DNA from: Pristionchus mayeri
Lineage: Eukaryota; Nematoda; Chromadorea; Rhabditida; Neodiplogasteridae
Reading direction: 5' to 3'
DNA length: 64,000 nucleotides
Assembly (NCBI GenBank): GCA_036245805.1
Contig: BTRK01000006.1
Location: 29,206,901-29,270,900 of the forward strand
The position numbers and the translations under genes are program-made. Shown here one piece after another: positions 45,220-55,465 of this stretch. Each line of letters starts with the position of its first letter. Positions within the stretch are counted from its first letter, which is position 1. The notes under the pieces were generated by a model that was not told the DNA's origin, made no database searches, and saw nothing but the letters and a program-made list of their open reading frames with translations.

Positions 45220-47077
45220 AGAATAGAATAGATTTATACATGCCTTCTTTTTTGCATGTGGGTTTGTTACAATGAAATAAGTAGGAAAGGTGGGGGGAGG
45301 ATAATCTTGTAAATATCTTCATTTCTTTCCATCAAGGAATGCTTTGATGAATTCTGTGGATGACGAATTAAATTTCGACGTCTGTAAAACATACATTAGT
45401 GATTTTGTTATTCGAATAGCAAAGCTATTCTCGCGTAATTTTGTTTTTGGCATATCTACAAAAATCTTGTGACCGGCACCACGAGTTCGAGTTTTCACAA
45501 AAGTAAAGAATTTACCCCGTGACAATGCAAGCTTACCATTACCAAATATCATTTGGTATGCTAATTTTGCATCATTTACACGCCTTCTATGCTCCAACGA
45601 ATGCAAATTTAGTGCTTTGTTTCTTTCGGTATGGTTCGGCCTATCATTATAAGAGCACTTGAAAGCCTTGTAAAATATTCTACGCGTTACTGAATTCTGA
45701 ACTTTTTCAATTCTATCTCTGTCAGTGGAATGAATCGGGCGTGCTACACTCGAACTGAATTCCAGTGTAGTCCTTATATAAGTACAATATGCATTAAGAA
45801 GAATTTTTTCATCTCTTGAATGTAAAGCTTTGAAAACAAGATTTGCTTTAGTTTCTGCTATTTTACAAATAGTTTTTGCATGATCTCTCATTGAGAGATT
45901 ACGATCAATCATGATTCCGAGATCTCTGACACAGTCTTTGGGTTCAAGCTTCTGATTTCCAACGAAATAGATGTAATTTGGATTTTGACGACCCAAATGA
46001 ATCACACTGCATTTTTGATTCGCAATATCAAGCTGCCAAGTATTACTCCATTTTAGAATTTCATTAATGCTAATCATTAAAGTTCATTAAAGTTTAACTG
46101 TGTCTTCCTTATTCGAAAAACATTGAAATATTTTTAAATCGTCAGCAAAAGAATAGTTGTGACAATTATTATTTTCTAATATTTCAGGCAATTCAGAAAT
46201 ATACAAATTGAAAAGTAAGGGTCCCAGCACAGACCCCTGTGGAACGCCACTTGTAACATTTCTACTAGTAGATAGTTCACTTCCAACTCGCACTTGGAAT
46301 GTGCGATCACTTAGATATTCTTTAATCCAACTCACCGTTTTGGTTGGAAATCCCATTTTAGTTATTTTTTGAATGAGCTTCTGATGACTTACCGTATCAA
46401 AGGCTTTTGCATAGTCAAAATAAATAACATCAACATTTTCACCTTTGTCTATTTGCTTAGACCAGCAATTTAGAACTTCGAGCATTTGAGTTTCAACACT
46501 CCTATTCTTCCGGAAACCATATTGCGACTGTGGGAATATTTCAAAAGACTCGCAGTCATCGATAATTCTTTTTGATAGGCATTTTTCAAAGACTCTACAG
46601 AAGAAGCTCGTTATCGAAACAGGACGATAGTTTAAAGGATCACTAAATGGCGGTTTTTTACGCAATGGAGTAATTATTGAGTGTTTCCACCGTTTAGGAA
46701 CTTCTGCTGTTTCATACGACTTTTCAAAAATAATTTCGAGTGGGATAGCAAGTGGAACAGCTATGCTCTTAATGAAAAACATATTAATGTTATCCGGAGT
46801 TCGGCATGATGAATTTTTCCATTTCTCTATCATGTCACAAATTTCAAACCGACTAAACATTGCCTCATATTCCCGACCTTTTTTAGACTCTCGCTTATGG
46901 GAAAATATCGGGGTAATTCCATTATCACTAGTAAAAACACTTGAAAAGGCAGTTGCGAGTGTATCTGCTTTTTCGCTATCAGTTTCACGCACTACGTATT
47001 GATCATCAATCAATGAATCAATTTTGTTACCTTTTGAGTCATGAAGCTTTGATTTTATGTAACGGTAATGTAACGGT
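45220..47077 (-). mobile_element. 5'-truncated non-LTR retrotransposon (CR1/jockey-like LINE)
   Basis: Inserted between RT and RNase H of the gypsy element with a short AAAT duplication (45216-45219, 47078-47081). Its minus-strand 3' end is an ATTCT repeat (AGAATAGAATAG on the plus strand), as in CR1-type elements that end in short tandem repeats rather than poly(A). Only the RT and the region after it remain, so it was truncated on insertion. Excising it rejoins the gypsy frame exactly. Confidence 0.9.
45319..47013 (-). pseudogene. LINE reverse transcriptase and C-terminal region
   Basis: Read from 47013 downward, the motifs are YRPVSITSFFCRVFEKCL, SQYGFRKNRSVETQMLEV, VIYFDYAKAFDTVSHQ (first Asp), GVPQGSVLGPLLFNLYISEL and FADDLKIF (catalytic pair). 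At 46087-46084 two adjacent stops (TAA TGA) break the frame. It then continues in the same register from 46077 for 252 codons (WSNTWQLDIANQK, DLGIMIDRNL), the usual post-RT region of this clade. It lacks the endonuclease and ORF1. Confidence 0.9.
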
Positions 47078-47081
47078 AAAT

Positions 47082-48000
47082 GGGAAGATGAACATCAGAA
47101 AAGTTTCGACGCGCTCAAGAGCAGACTCACGACTGCTCCAGTACTTGCACAACCCGATCACGAAGCAGCAATGAACGGAACACTCCCTTACATTATCATG
47201 ACCGATGCGAGCAAGGAAGGAGTAGGTGCTGTACTAACTCAGAAAGGAACTGATGGAGAAGAGCGACCACTTCAATACTACTCGAGGAAGCTGAGTAAAG
47301 CTGAGACTAATTATGGAATAACGGATATGGAAGGGCTCGCAGTGTATGAAGCAGTCTGCCGTTTCTAACAATTCGTGTACGGTTCTCACTGTGTGATCAG
47401 AACTGATCACCAACCGCTTCTAGCGATGTTCAAAAGAATGAATGTGTCTGGAAGAGTGATGAGATGGGTTCAGTTGCTACAAGGAACTAAGATAAGAATG
47501 GAATATGTTCCCGGTGGTTCGAATAGATTACCAGATGCACTGAGTAGAGCACCGATCGATACTGTACCAGAGTCAGGAGGAGCACCGTGGGATGGAATAG
47601 TGAACAGAGTTGGAGCTGAGAGAGTGGATAGAAAGAAGTGGGAGAAGGAGTACAATAATGATGAGTGGACGAAAAATGTGATAAAGCAATGGACGAGATG
47701 CAAAGAAGAAGAAAGAGATGCAGTTGAGATGAGAGTACCTAGTGCCAAAAACAAGTGTATCAATCTAAATGATGTAATGGTACATGATGGTATCCTCTAC
47801 CTGTTGGACACCAATCACAAATGGAAAGTTTATGTGCCAGAAGGAATGAGGAATATGGTAATGAAGGACCGCCATGAGGGCATAGGAGGTGGACACTTTG
47901 GATCAATAAAACAGTGCCAGACTATGGAGAAGACATACTACTGGGGAAGCATGAAGATTGATGTTCCCAAGTTCATCAGAGAATTTCGTGGCAAATCCAT
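47082..48000 (+). pseudogene. Retroelement RNase H and integrase zinc region
   Basis: After the LINE the gypsy frame resumes. RNase H signatures are YIIMTDASKEGVGAVLTQ, RPLQYYSRKLSKAETNYG and IRTDHQPLLAMF. A TAA at 47366-47368 interrupts it (CRF*QFVYGS), otherwise the frame holds. The integrase HHCC region follows, with H-x-G...GHFG (residues around 47870-47910) and TYYWGSMKIDVPKFI. The paired cysteines that should follow are missing, and a frameshift occurs at about 47980. Confidence 0.85.
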
Positions 48001-48980
48001 CGAGAATACTGACACCACCGTTAGTACCCTACGAGACAACGAAACCTCTGGAGATTGTTGGCATTGATCTAATAGACATGGGACTGTCCTCGAAAGGAAA
48101 CCGATATATCCTCGTAGTGATTGACCACTTTTCAAAATATGCTGCAGCATACCCTAAGAGACAAATCAGCAGAACTGGTAGCAAGAACACTAGTACAAGA
48201 ATGGATACTGAAGGAAGGCCGAATAATGAGTACTCTACTGTCAGACAGAGGCAAAGAATTTGACAATTCTCTGATGGATACAGTGACACTACTACTCAAA
48301 GTGGAACAGTTATTCACTCTGGGATATAACAGCAGAAGGAACGGAGTGACGGAGAGAATGAATGGTACTATATCAATGCTGATGAAGAAGATGGTGTTGG
48401 ATGGAAAGAACAAGAGTGAATGGGATGACCTGTTGCCTTTCGCGTTATACGCCTACAACTCGACAGTGCACACTACCACTAAACAGTCACCCCATTTCCT
48501 GATGTACGGCAGAGAAGCCAAACCTATCTCCAAAGTATTTCCCAATAGTGTTTACAACATGAGCGATGATTATGAGTCGATTCTGAGGGAAGGACTGGGT
48601 GATGTGTATGAGAAAGTAGCAAATGAGATTAAAAAAGAAGGAGCCAATAATAAGAAGGAGTTCGATAAAAAAGCAGTTGACGAAACCAAACTACCCGTGG
48701 AAGGAGATTTAGTAATGATGAGAGTACCTACCGAGAAAAAAGGAGTCAGAATACCAAAGTTGACTAATGATTGGAGAGGACCGTACAAAATAACGGAAGC
48801 AGGACGAACCTCAGCTACCATCATTAACATACACAATGACACGGAATCCCATCGTGTACAATATGAATTGCTCAGGAAATATCGTGAGGATCAAACCAAT
48901 GAGCCAGTAGTAACCAATAAGAATAGAGCAAGAGTAAGGGTGAACAGGGTGAAAGTGGAGATGAAAACCAATAAGGTGAA
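48001..48980 (+). pseudogene. Retroelement integrase core and GPY/F module
   Basis: One frame gives LVPYETTKPLEIVGIDLIDM (first catalytic Asp) to FSKYAAAYP. A frameshift at about 48160 shifts into the 582-codon frame starting at 48121. There, LLSDRGKEF carries the second Asp and VTERMNGTI the Glu, with exactly 35 residues between them (DD35E). NDWRGPYKITEAG is the GPY/F motif near residue 220 of that frame, followed by the end of a normal gypsy integrase (VQYELLRKYRED). It would insert element cDNA into chromosomes; the frameshifts disable this copy. Confidence 0.9.
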
Positions 48981-49869
48981 TGAATATGACTCTTACAGGG
49001 TGCTGATGTCACATCCCGCCCACTTGGATTACCGCTGCAAGGATTGCACCTCCTTCTTCGCAGCGATGTCCATGCGTGAAATAATAATGGAGGAAAGGAG
49101 GAAGAATGAAGAGTTCAAGAATGGAACTTCTGTCGTGGCCGCTACTATGAAAGTTGCTAGATTCCCCATCTCAGAGGAGGAGTTCGTTCATGCCCTTAAC
49201 TCACTGTGCGAGCACCGCCTTCCGATAATCACACAGTTACCCCATACCGTCAAGTACGAAGGAGAAGACATGCAGATTCAAGAGAGTATGGTGGCTGGAC
49301 GTGCATTACGTCAGGTACTCAGAGAGGCCGAAGAGGAGCTCAAGAAGAATTTCCTCATTACTACCAACCCACGTTTCTACCATTACGCTGACTCCTATGA
49401 TGTCTCTCTCTCCCCAATGCCCGAGAATACCTCTGTTGCCCAAATCGACGCTCAACTAGAATCTCTAATGACCATTCACCCTGGGCGATATACTCTAATT
49501 GTTCCCCGGAACCTCGAGGCGGAAGTATGGGAGAGGACAGTGGATAACATCAAGATACTAGAAGATGCTGGATGGGTAGCCCGAATCATGCAATCCCCCA
49601 TCTCAGCAGCAACCAACAAAACAGAATACGTAGATCTGGATGAGAGATTGTTCCTTCTCGAAGAATCCGATAGCACAATAGTGGCAACTACTACCAATGC
49701 GTTCTGGAAGGATTACGTACCTCTCTCTCTGGCACTAGGTGCCGACAAGAACGTACTTCCCCAATGGGCTAGCTGGCAAAAGATGGAGTCCACACCACTA
49801 TCTGAGTACGGCTATCAAAGAACAACACAGAGAGGAGATCAGCACAGAGGGTCCCGTGGTGGAGCATGA
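48981..49869 (+). pseudogene. ~290-residue C-terminal extension of the integrase frame, unknown domain
   Basis: The integrase frame stays open for about 290 more codons past the GPY/F module. The sequence is not low-complexity. It has a Cys pair (DYRCKDCTSFFAAM), helical Glu/Arg segments (MREIIMEERRKNEEF, RALRQVLREAEEELKK), ordered-looking strands (GRYTLIVPRNLEAEVWERTV) and a Trp/Pro stretch near the end (ADKNVLPQWASW). It ends in an Arg/Gly tail (QRGDQHRGSRGG) at TGA 49867-49869. I do not recognise it as a chromodomain, envelope protein or dUTPase. It is either an accessory domain of this retroelement lineage or a captured host sequence. Confidence 0.6.
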
Positions 49870-50032
49870 GGAGGAACGAACAAATGGATACCCAGAGGAG
49901 GACGAGGAGGAGTGCCCAATAACCGTTTCATCACCAGCAACAGAGGAGCAAGAGGAGGAGTTCGAGGAGGATTTGTCTCGAAAAAGCCATTACTCACTTT
50001 ATTCTACCCCATTCTATTTTATCCTAGACTAA
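49870..50032 (+). pseudogene. RGG-rich tail beyond an in-frame TGA
   Basis: In the same frame as the 582-codon ORF, reading past TGA 49867 gives another Arg/Gly-rich stretch (WIPRGGRGGVPNN, RGARGGVRGGF). This suggests the TGA is a nonsense mutation inside an RGG box. An alternative frame over the same bases is very acidic (EEDEEECPITV), so frame choice is not certain. Confidence 0.4.
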
Positions 50033-50278
50033 TTTCAATTTTATTCCCTTTTTTTACGGCTAGTATCTATATCTACTTTAGTTTTGCTTCATTACACTTA
50101 GGGCATATTCTATTTCTATTTTTAGGGCCTATTATATCCTATACTATACTATTTCACATCACTTACCTTTCCTATCCTATCCTAATATCCCTACATTAAT
50201 TAAAATTAGCTCACCTTTACCGTCTTCAACATTTCTAATAGTTTTCATTGTTTTTTCTCTAGAATTCGCAGTCCGAGA

Positions 50279-51040
50279 AATACAGTGTACTCACGGAAGC
50301 TAAGCGCGGAAGCTATGCATTGGTTAGGCTCCGTTGAGCACCGAACCCACAGCTTTCTGTTTTCAAGACAAGCGCCATAGCCTCTACGCGATGATATTAA
50401 ATGGAAAAATAAGTTTTAAAAATTGTGCTTGCAAAGCTGTTTCTTATCGCTTAAAGAATTTATTTTTAAAGAGCATTCCACCAAAAAAGTCAGTTTTTGA
50501 GTGTTCGCTGTGGTAGCAAGGGGTACACTGGGTACGGTGTAGCCCAAGAATCAACTCAATTGAAAGAGTTTTGGAAAAAAGCCAGTTCGCGATAATCGGG
50601 GTTACGGTAGGTTACGGTAGCTATGTACGGTATCTGGGGATACTGTACTATCGATTGGGTACGGTACTTTGACTTTTTGAAAATAAAGCCAATTTGCGAT
50701 AATCGAGGTTGCTGGGTTACTGGGTTACGGTAGGTTACGGTAGCGGTATACGGTATCTGGGGTTACTGTACTATCGATTGGGTACGGTACTTTGACTTTT
50801 TGAAAATAAAGCCAATTTGCGATAATCGAGGTTGCTAGGTTACTGGGTTACGGTAGGTTACGGTAGCGGTATACGGTATCTGGGGTTACTGTACTATCGA
50901 TTGGATACGGTACTTTGACTTTTTGAAAATAAACCCAATTTGCGATAATCGAGGTTACTGGGTTACTGGGTTATGGTAGGTTACGGTAACCAAATACGGT
51001 ATCAGAAGGGGATGCACTATCGATTGGGTATGGTACTTAG
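50279..51040. repeat. Right arm of the foldback, four TACGG-type tandem units
   Basis: It resumes the arm interrupted at 39732 and is the inverse of 36641-37317. Tandem units (GCCAATTTGCGATAATCGAG at 50581, 50688, 50811, 50934) repeat with spacings 107, 123 and 123 bp. Each contains GGTTACGGTAGG and CTGTACTATCGATTGG. Confidence 0.85.
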
Positions 51041-51164
51041 CCATGACCTACCAACAGATTTTTTTCCCGGGGTCCCCCCTCCCAAAAGTGGAAGCATGAA
51101 AGGTCATGGGGGTCGCCGCCGGCGTGGACACCTATCACTATATATCCTTTTCATTGCGTTCCTA

Positions 51165-51336
51165 TCTATACCTATTATATAAAGCACAATGTGATGGCGT
51201 CTGTCCGGATTGCGAAACAGTTGCGAAATGGGGAGGGAAAGAGATCGCATCAACAAATTGCGAAACGAGTGATTGCGAAACCTAGATACTCCGCTAGGAC
51301 GGGGCCCCCGCCGAAGGCGGGGGGCAGCCGGACTAG
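51165..51336 (+). mobile_element. 172-bp mini-Helitron
   Basis: It begins TCTATACCTATTATATAAAG, preceded by A, and ends with a GC-rich hairpin (GCCCCCGCCGAAGGCGGGGG) about 8 nt before AGCCGGACTAG, followed by T (51337). A 3' hairpin plus CTRR, TC at the 5' end and an A^T target are the Helitron hallmarks. The ends are shared with 11975-12088. Confidence 0.7.
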
Positions 51337-51439
51337 TTGACTATAATGTCGTAGCGTCTGTCTGTCTGTCCGGATGTCAGTGACGCCTACCGTATACCAC
51401 AAGGGTGCATTACACCATAATGCATTTTCCCAAAACACA

Positions 51440-51795
51440 GAAAACTTAAATGCACGCTACCGTAACCCACCACACCCCACACCATGGTGTGATTTACTAA
51501 ATCGCATAAAAGTTAAATGCACGCTATAGTATACCCACACCACGCACCATGGTGTGATTTACTAAATCGTAGAAAAATTAAATGCACGCTACCGTAACCC
51601 ACCACATCACAAACCATGGTGTGATTTACTAAATCGCAGAAAATTTAAATTCACGCTACAGTACACCCACACCACACACCATGGTGTGATTTACTAAATC
51701 GCATAAAAGTTAAATGCACGCTACAGTATACCCACACCACGCACCATGGTGTGATTTACTAAATCGTAGAAAAATTAAATGCACGCTACCGTATA
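51440..51795. repeat. ~64-bp satellite, about 5-6 units
   Basis: The unit contains CACCATGGTGTGATTTACTA then AATCGCA(T/G)AAAA(G/C)TTAAATGCACGC. A further unit lies beyond the MITE at 53048-53100, and single units occur at about 7360. CACCATGGTG is itself a palindrome. Confidence 0.9.
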
Positions 51796-51797
51796 TA

Positions 51798-53044
51798 TCA
51801 CACGTATCACGAGTCGGTGGATGAAAAATTACCTCCTCGGGAACATTTTCAAAAAAGTTGTGCCGAATATCGTTCATATTGTTGTGGTAGAATACCCTAG
51901 AAGTAAGATTTCGAATGACATAGGTCATTGGTCCCAGAGCCGGCTTTTAGAAATTTTCCGGTTTTGCACCTGGCTATCGTGTATATCAGCTCCCAGATGA
52001 GCTACAGATATGGCGTTTAGCTCAAAATGTGCGGAAAATTATTTCCTACAACTTTTATGTTGTATACGAGACGTTTGGACAACAGTTTAAAAATTTATGA
52101 GTAAAAAACACATTTTGTCAACAAATTAAAAATATTTTCTCTGGCAAGCAGCAGAATTTTAATGGAGATTATGAAACAACAAGTATATGTGTATGATATA
52201 AAAATATAATTGCCAAATTCGAAGACCCTCCAACTTGGTAATTTTCACTCAAACTTGGCACTCTGAAGAAAAAGTCGAAAAATGACATTTTTCAGAACGT
52301 TGATTTTTCTTCTTTAACTGTTCACAAATTGTTGTTAGAGTTAATTGAAGTATGCACAACTAATTATAAATGATATTGCTTCGCGAAATTATTAATTTTG
52401 TCTAATTTCGAGGTAACTAGGCCTAGATATGCATTGCAATGTTCATTCTCGAATTAGAATGCTCAATAATGAGATTTACCTACTTTACTCAACTCTAACA
52501 ACAATTTGTGAACAGTTAAAGAAGAAAAATCAACGTTCTGAAAAATGTCATTTTTCGACTTTTTCTTCAGAGTGCCAAGTTTGAGTGTAAATTACCAAGT
52601 TGGAGGCTCTTCGAATTTGGCTTTTATATTTTTATATCATACACATAGACTTGTTGTTTCATAATCTGCATTAAAATTCTGCTGCGCTCCACTGCTTGCC
52701 AGAGAAAATATTTTTAATTTGTTGACAAAATGCGTTTTTTACTCATATTTTTTTAAATGTTGTCCAAACGTCTCGTTTACAACATAAAAGTTGCAGGAAA
52801 TAAGTTTCCGCACATTTTGAGCTAAATGCCATATCTGTAGCTCATCTGGGAGCTGATATACACGATAGCCAGGTGCAAAACCGGAAAATTTCTAAAAGCC
52901 GGCTCTCGGACCAATGACCTATGTCATTCGAAATCTTACTTCTAGGGTATTCTACCACAACAATATGAACGATATTCGGCACAACTTTTTTGAAAATGTT
53001 CCCGAGGAGGTAATTTTTCATCCACCGACTCGTGATACGTGTGA
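51798..53044. mobile_element. 1.25-kb palindromic MITE, TCACACGTATCACGAGTC family
   Basis: The ends TCACACGTATCACGAGTCGG and complement are flanked by TA (51796-51797, 53045-53046). The arms match nearly throughout, centre near 52420. Partial relatives lie at 14826, 33611 and 62550. Confidence 0.9.
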
Positions 53045-53099
53045 TATATCCATACCACGCACCATGGAGTGATTTACTAAATCGCAGAAACCTTAAATG

Positions 53100-53520
53100 C
53101 ACCCGATGCACCACCCACCCCACTACCCTCACCTGCTCTCAGCCCCCCGCAGCGTAAGCGTTGTGAAAGGCTCGTGAGGCCGAGGGTGATTCGAAAAAGT
53201 TGGGATGGGGCGAAGCCCCATCCCAACTTTTTCGAATTGACCGAGGCCTCACGAGCCTTTTACAACGTTTTCAGCAGGCTTCTACTTGCATACCTTAGAA
53301 CACGGTAACGTATTTATCTGCGAATTCACAACACATCGTTTTGAAATATAACACATAGCTGCTGTAAAATCTGCCCAACTTGCTCTCACCCCCCGCAGCG
53401 TAAGCGTTGTGAAAGGCTCGTGAGGCTGAGGGTGATTCGAAAAAGTTGGGATGGGGCGAATCCCCTTCCCAACTTTTTCGAATTGACCGAGGTCTCACGA
53501 GCCTTTTACAACGTTTTAAG
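53100..53520. repeat. Two copies of a GCTCGTGAGGC...GCCTCACGAGC hairpin unit
   Basis: Each copy (about 53135-53280 and 53385-53530) pairs AAAGGCTCGTGAGGC with its complement around AAAAAGTTGGGATGGGGCG. Related single arms occur at 19310 and 59275-59460. Confidence 0.75.
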
Positions 53521-53554
53521 CAGGCTCTCAACAGTTACGTCCATTTTTTTATCC

Positions 53555-53778
53555 TACCGGACGAGGACGAAACCCTGATCTGACCCTGATCTGGTCGCGT
53601 GTACGAGAGAGTATGCAAAAGTGAGAGAGGGCGGGATTACGCTGATCATTTCAGGCTTTCCCTTGAGGCTATTATTGATTTTTAGCATTTTTGTATATTC
53701 ATTCTCTACTAATTCAGCCATCGGCTATTCGATGGAGGACAAAAAATAGGGGGTCAATTTCGTCCTCGTCTGGTAACT
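53555..53778. mobile_element. TTAA-type MITE (left end clipped)
   Basis: TACCGGACGAGGACGAAACC to CGTCCTCGTCTGGTAACT, followed by TTAA (53779-53782). The Helitron-like relatives at 19375 and 59490 show uninterrupted CCTTAACACACAACC at this spot. Confidence 0.85.
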
Positions 53779-53830
53779 TTAACACACAACCCTGCGTAAC
53801 GTAGCGGAGAACGCGTTCTTACGGAGAACG

Positions 53831-54682
53831 CGTTTTAAAGAAGGTGTAACAAGAATAAGTGACACTAATTCCTGCAACGAAGATATGGCTCTCACAACTA
53901 AATACTGTAATTCCGGGAACCGGGTAAAAGTTCAACCGCCCCAGTTGAATCGCGAACTCGTGGTTTCGCGATTTTTCGCTTTTTTCCGTCCATTTATTGT
54001 CCTGGTCGATTGTTCTTGTTATTCGTGGTCATTTCTATTTCGAATATTTCTTGGCAACCGTCTGAATCGTAGTAACTCATTTTTGACGAGTACAAACCCT
54101 TGAAATATACGGATCGCATACTTCGAATTCGCAGTGTTCATCCGCAAACCGTGTCACGTGTTTTTATCCTTGTAATCTTCATTGTTGCGTGATATTTCGC
54201 TTCAATGCACTTGTATTATTGCTTTAGAATTTACTTGGAGTAATACATTCGATCAAGAGGCGTATATTTCCACTTAGCAGCGCGTATTCCTTCCCCGATG
54301 CTCGCGATTTGTCCTCTCTTCTCTTTCGTGGCGTTTCTTTACTGTTTCCATTGATGTTCCTCCATTGTTTGTGATAAATTGACGTTTTATTTTATGAGCC
54401 CATTGAGATTCCAGCCCTCGGGCGTCAATAGGACGGGATTCCAGCGACGGTGCTGCCGATAAGGTACCGATTGTTAATTTGATTTGGATTTTTAACTATT
54501 GTGACCTCACTAGTCGACTATATATCATTTCCCATGCTTGGTTTTTGTTTTAACACGGTCATATGATCAATAAAGTAGGGTAGAATGATTATCAATGCGA
54601 ATTATGCTGTTGACACCGAAATAATTTATATAATTTATGCACGAGTTTGTCGGTTCGTGGCGTAAATCGCCCCCGGTTCCAG
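53831..54682. other. Non-repetitive stretch, no supported exons
   Basis: Possibly the 5' region of the gene that supplied the ubc-9-like exon. The N-terminal exon of that family (a conserved EERKxWRxDHP-type stretch) was looked for and not found. Confidence 0.35.
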
Positions 54683-54781
54683 GAGTCTGCGAAGAACAGT
54701 GATGGGTCGCTCAATATCTTCGTGTGGGACTGCGCCATTCCCAGCATGAAGAACACCCTCTGGGAGGGAGGACTGTACAGA
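54683..54781 (+). pseudogene. ubc-9: Single exon of a SUMO E2 enzyme (UBC9-like)
   Basis: A 33-codon exon in phase 0, bordered by GTTCCAG and GTGAGC. It encodes a segment containing [20 protein letters not shown] then TLWEGGLYR. This matches the second part of the UBC9 N-terminal domain, the strand containing the W-x-C-x-I-P and WEGG motifs unique to SUMO-conjugating E2s. The preceding N-terminal helix exon and the following exons with the HPN motif and catalytic Cys are not found within 1 kb on either side. It is therefore either a lone copied exon or a gene gutted by insertions. Identification is from remembered family motifs, not a search. Confidence 0.7.
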
Positions 54782-55048
54782 GTGAGCTAATTTTATTTAT
54801 CCGCTTATTTATGTATAACTAGCCCGATTACGACCTCTGTTTTGGCGGGGGCTGCAGTGCTAGCGGAGTAGGTTTTGTAATCTAGTGGAGAAGGTTTCTT
54901 ACGTGCACTCTCTTTCATTCTCCCGACCGATTTCGCATTCCGGTCAGACACGAACACTGTGCTAGCTCCAAGTTGGATATATTTATCCGTATTGCTTATC
55001 GAAGAAAGTGAATTCCTTTGGCAGCTTGACCCTGCTTTCACAACTATC

Positions 55049-55222
55049 CTCTTTCAGGGTATTCAAGGCCGTAGGATGATGCTGTGTATCGAGAATCGCT
55101 TCAAGATTCTCCGCATAACCGCGGTTTTCTATCAGGTATCTCATTTGGAATTATCTCCCGAAGTTAAGCTACAAATTCAGCTCGTGTCGGAAGAAGAGCT
55201 AATGAAAACATGGAATTGGTGA
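55049..55222 (+). CDS. Possible two-exon 3' gene end
   Basis: The exon following TCTTTCAG encodes GIQGRRMMLCIENRFKILRI and ends TATCAG at a GTATCT donor (55135). A 45-bp intron with ATTCAG acceptor leads to a short exon reading LVSEEELMKTWNW and TGA. The unspliced frame is also open. It lies 270 bp after the ubc-9-like exon on the same strand, but it does not resemble UBC9. Confidence 0.3.
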   Translation, partial: LFQGIQGRRMMLCIENRFKILRITAVFYQVSHLELSPEVKLQIQLVSEEELMKTWNW

Positions 55223-55465
55223 AGAGGAAGTACGACCACACGCACACTTGATCGAACTTCTTGACTTGTTGTTGTTTAACCTTTTTGTTGTCTTTTATTT
55301 GTTGAATACTCAAGTTGTTCTTGTATGAATGTTATAGCCAGTGATAAAGCAAAAAATCAACTCTTTTTTTGGAATGGAGGAGCACGAGATACAATAGTTT
55401 TAACGGTAATCCAGAGGGGGACTTTTCCCGGTTGATTGGTAGTCCCCCCTCGACCCTGGCCAATC

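Larger units (their letters stand above)
39733..50278 (+). mobile_element. Ty3/gypsy-type retroelement inserted in a foldback arm
   Basis: The insertion limits are read from the foldback: arm sequence ...GGGGATAATA stops at 39732 and resumes at 50279, with a 4-bp overlap AATA. The order inside is a regulatory/LTR-like leader, a Gag with Zn knuckle, a protease remnant, RT, RNase H and an integrase with a GPY/F-type C-terminus. This is the gypsy order. Three younger elements interrupt it (42301-42829, 43848-44387, 45220-47077), and several stops and frameshifts disable it. I could not find a second LTR copy at the 3' end by eye. The outer limits read AGTCGGAG and AGTCCGAGA, which form only a weak TCGGA/TCCGA inverted pair. 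Confidence 0.85.
51341..53830 (+). mobile_element. Helitron-like element with internal satellite and two insertions
   Basis: GTCGTAGCGTCTGTCTGTCTGTC marks the left end. It is followed by the ~64-bp satellite, two copies of a CCCCGCAGCGTAAGCGTTGTG block, and CACACAACCCTGCGTAACGTAGCG at the right. A foldback MITE (51798-53044) splits the satellite and a TTAA MITE (53555-53778) splits the right end. The exact 3' terminus is unclear here. Confidence 0.5.

Noticed and set aside
49739..50032. Separate acidic protein overlapping the integrase end
   Set aside because: Glu-rich reading of a GGA/GAG-rich stretch; the RGG reading is in the integrase frame and more plausible. Mentioned only as an alternative.
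51440..51795. CRISPR-like array
   Set aside because: Units are contiguous ~64-bp satellite repeats with no unique spacers, in a eukaryotic context.
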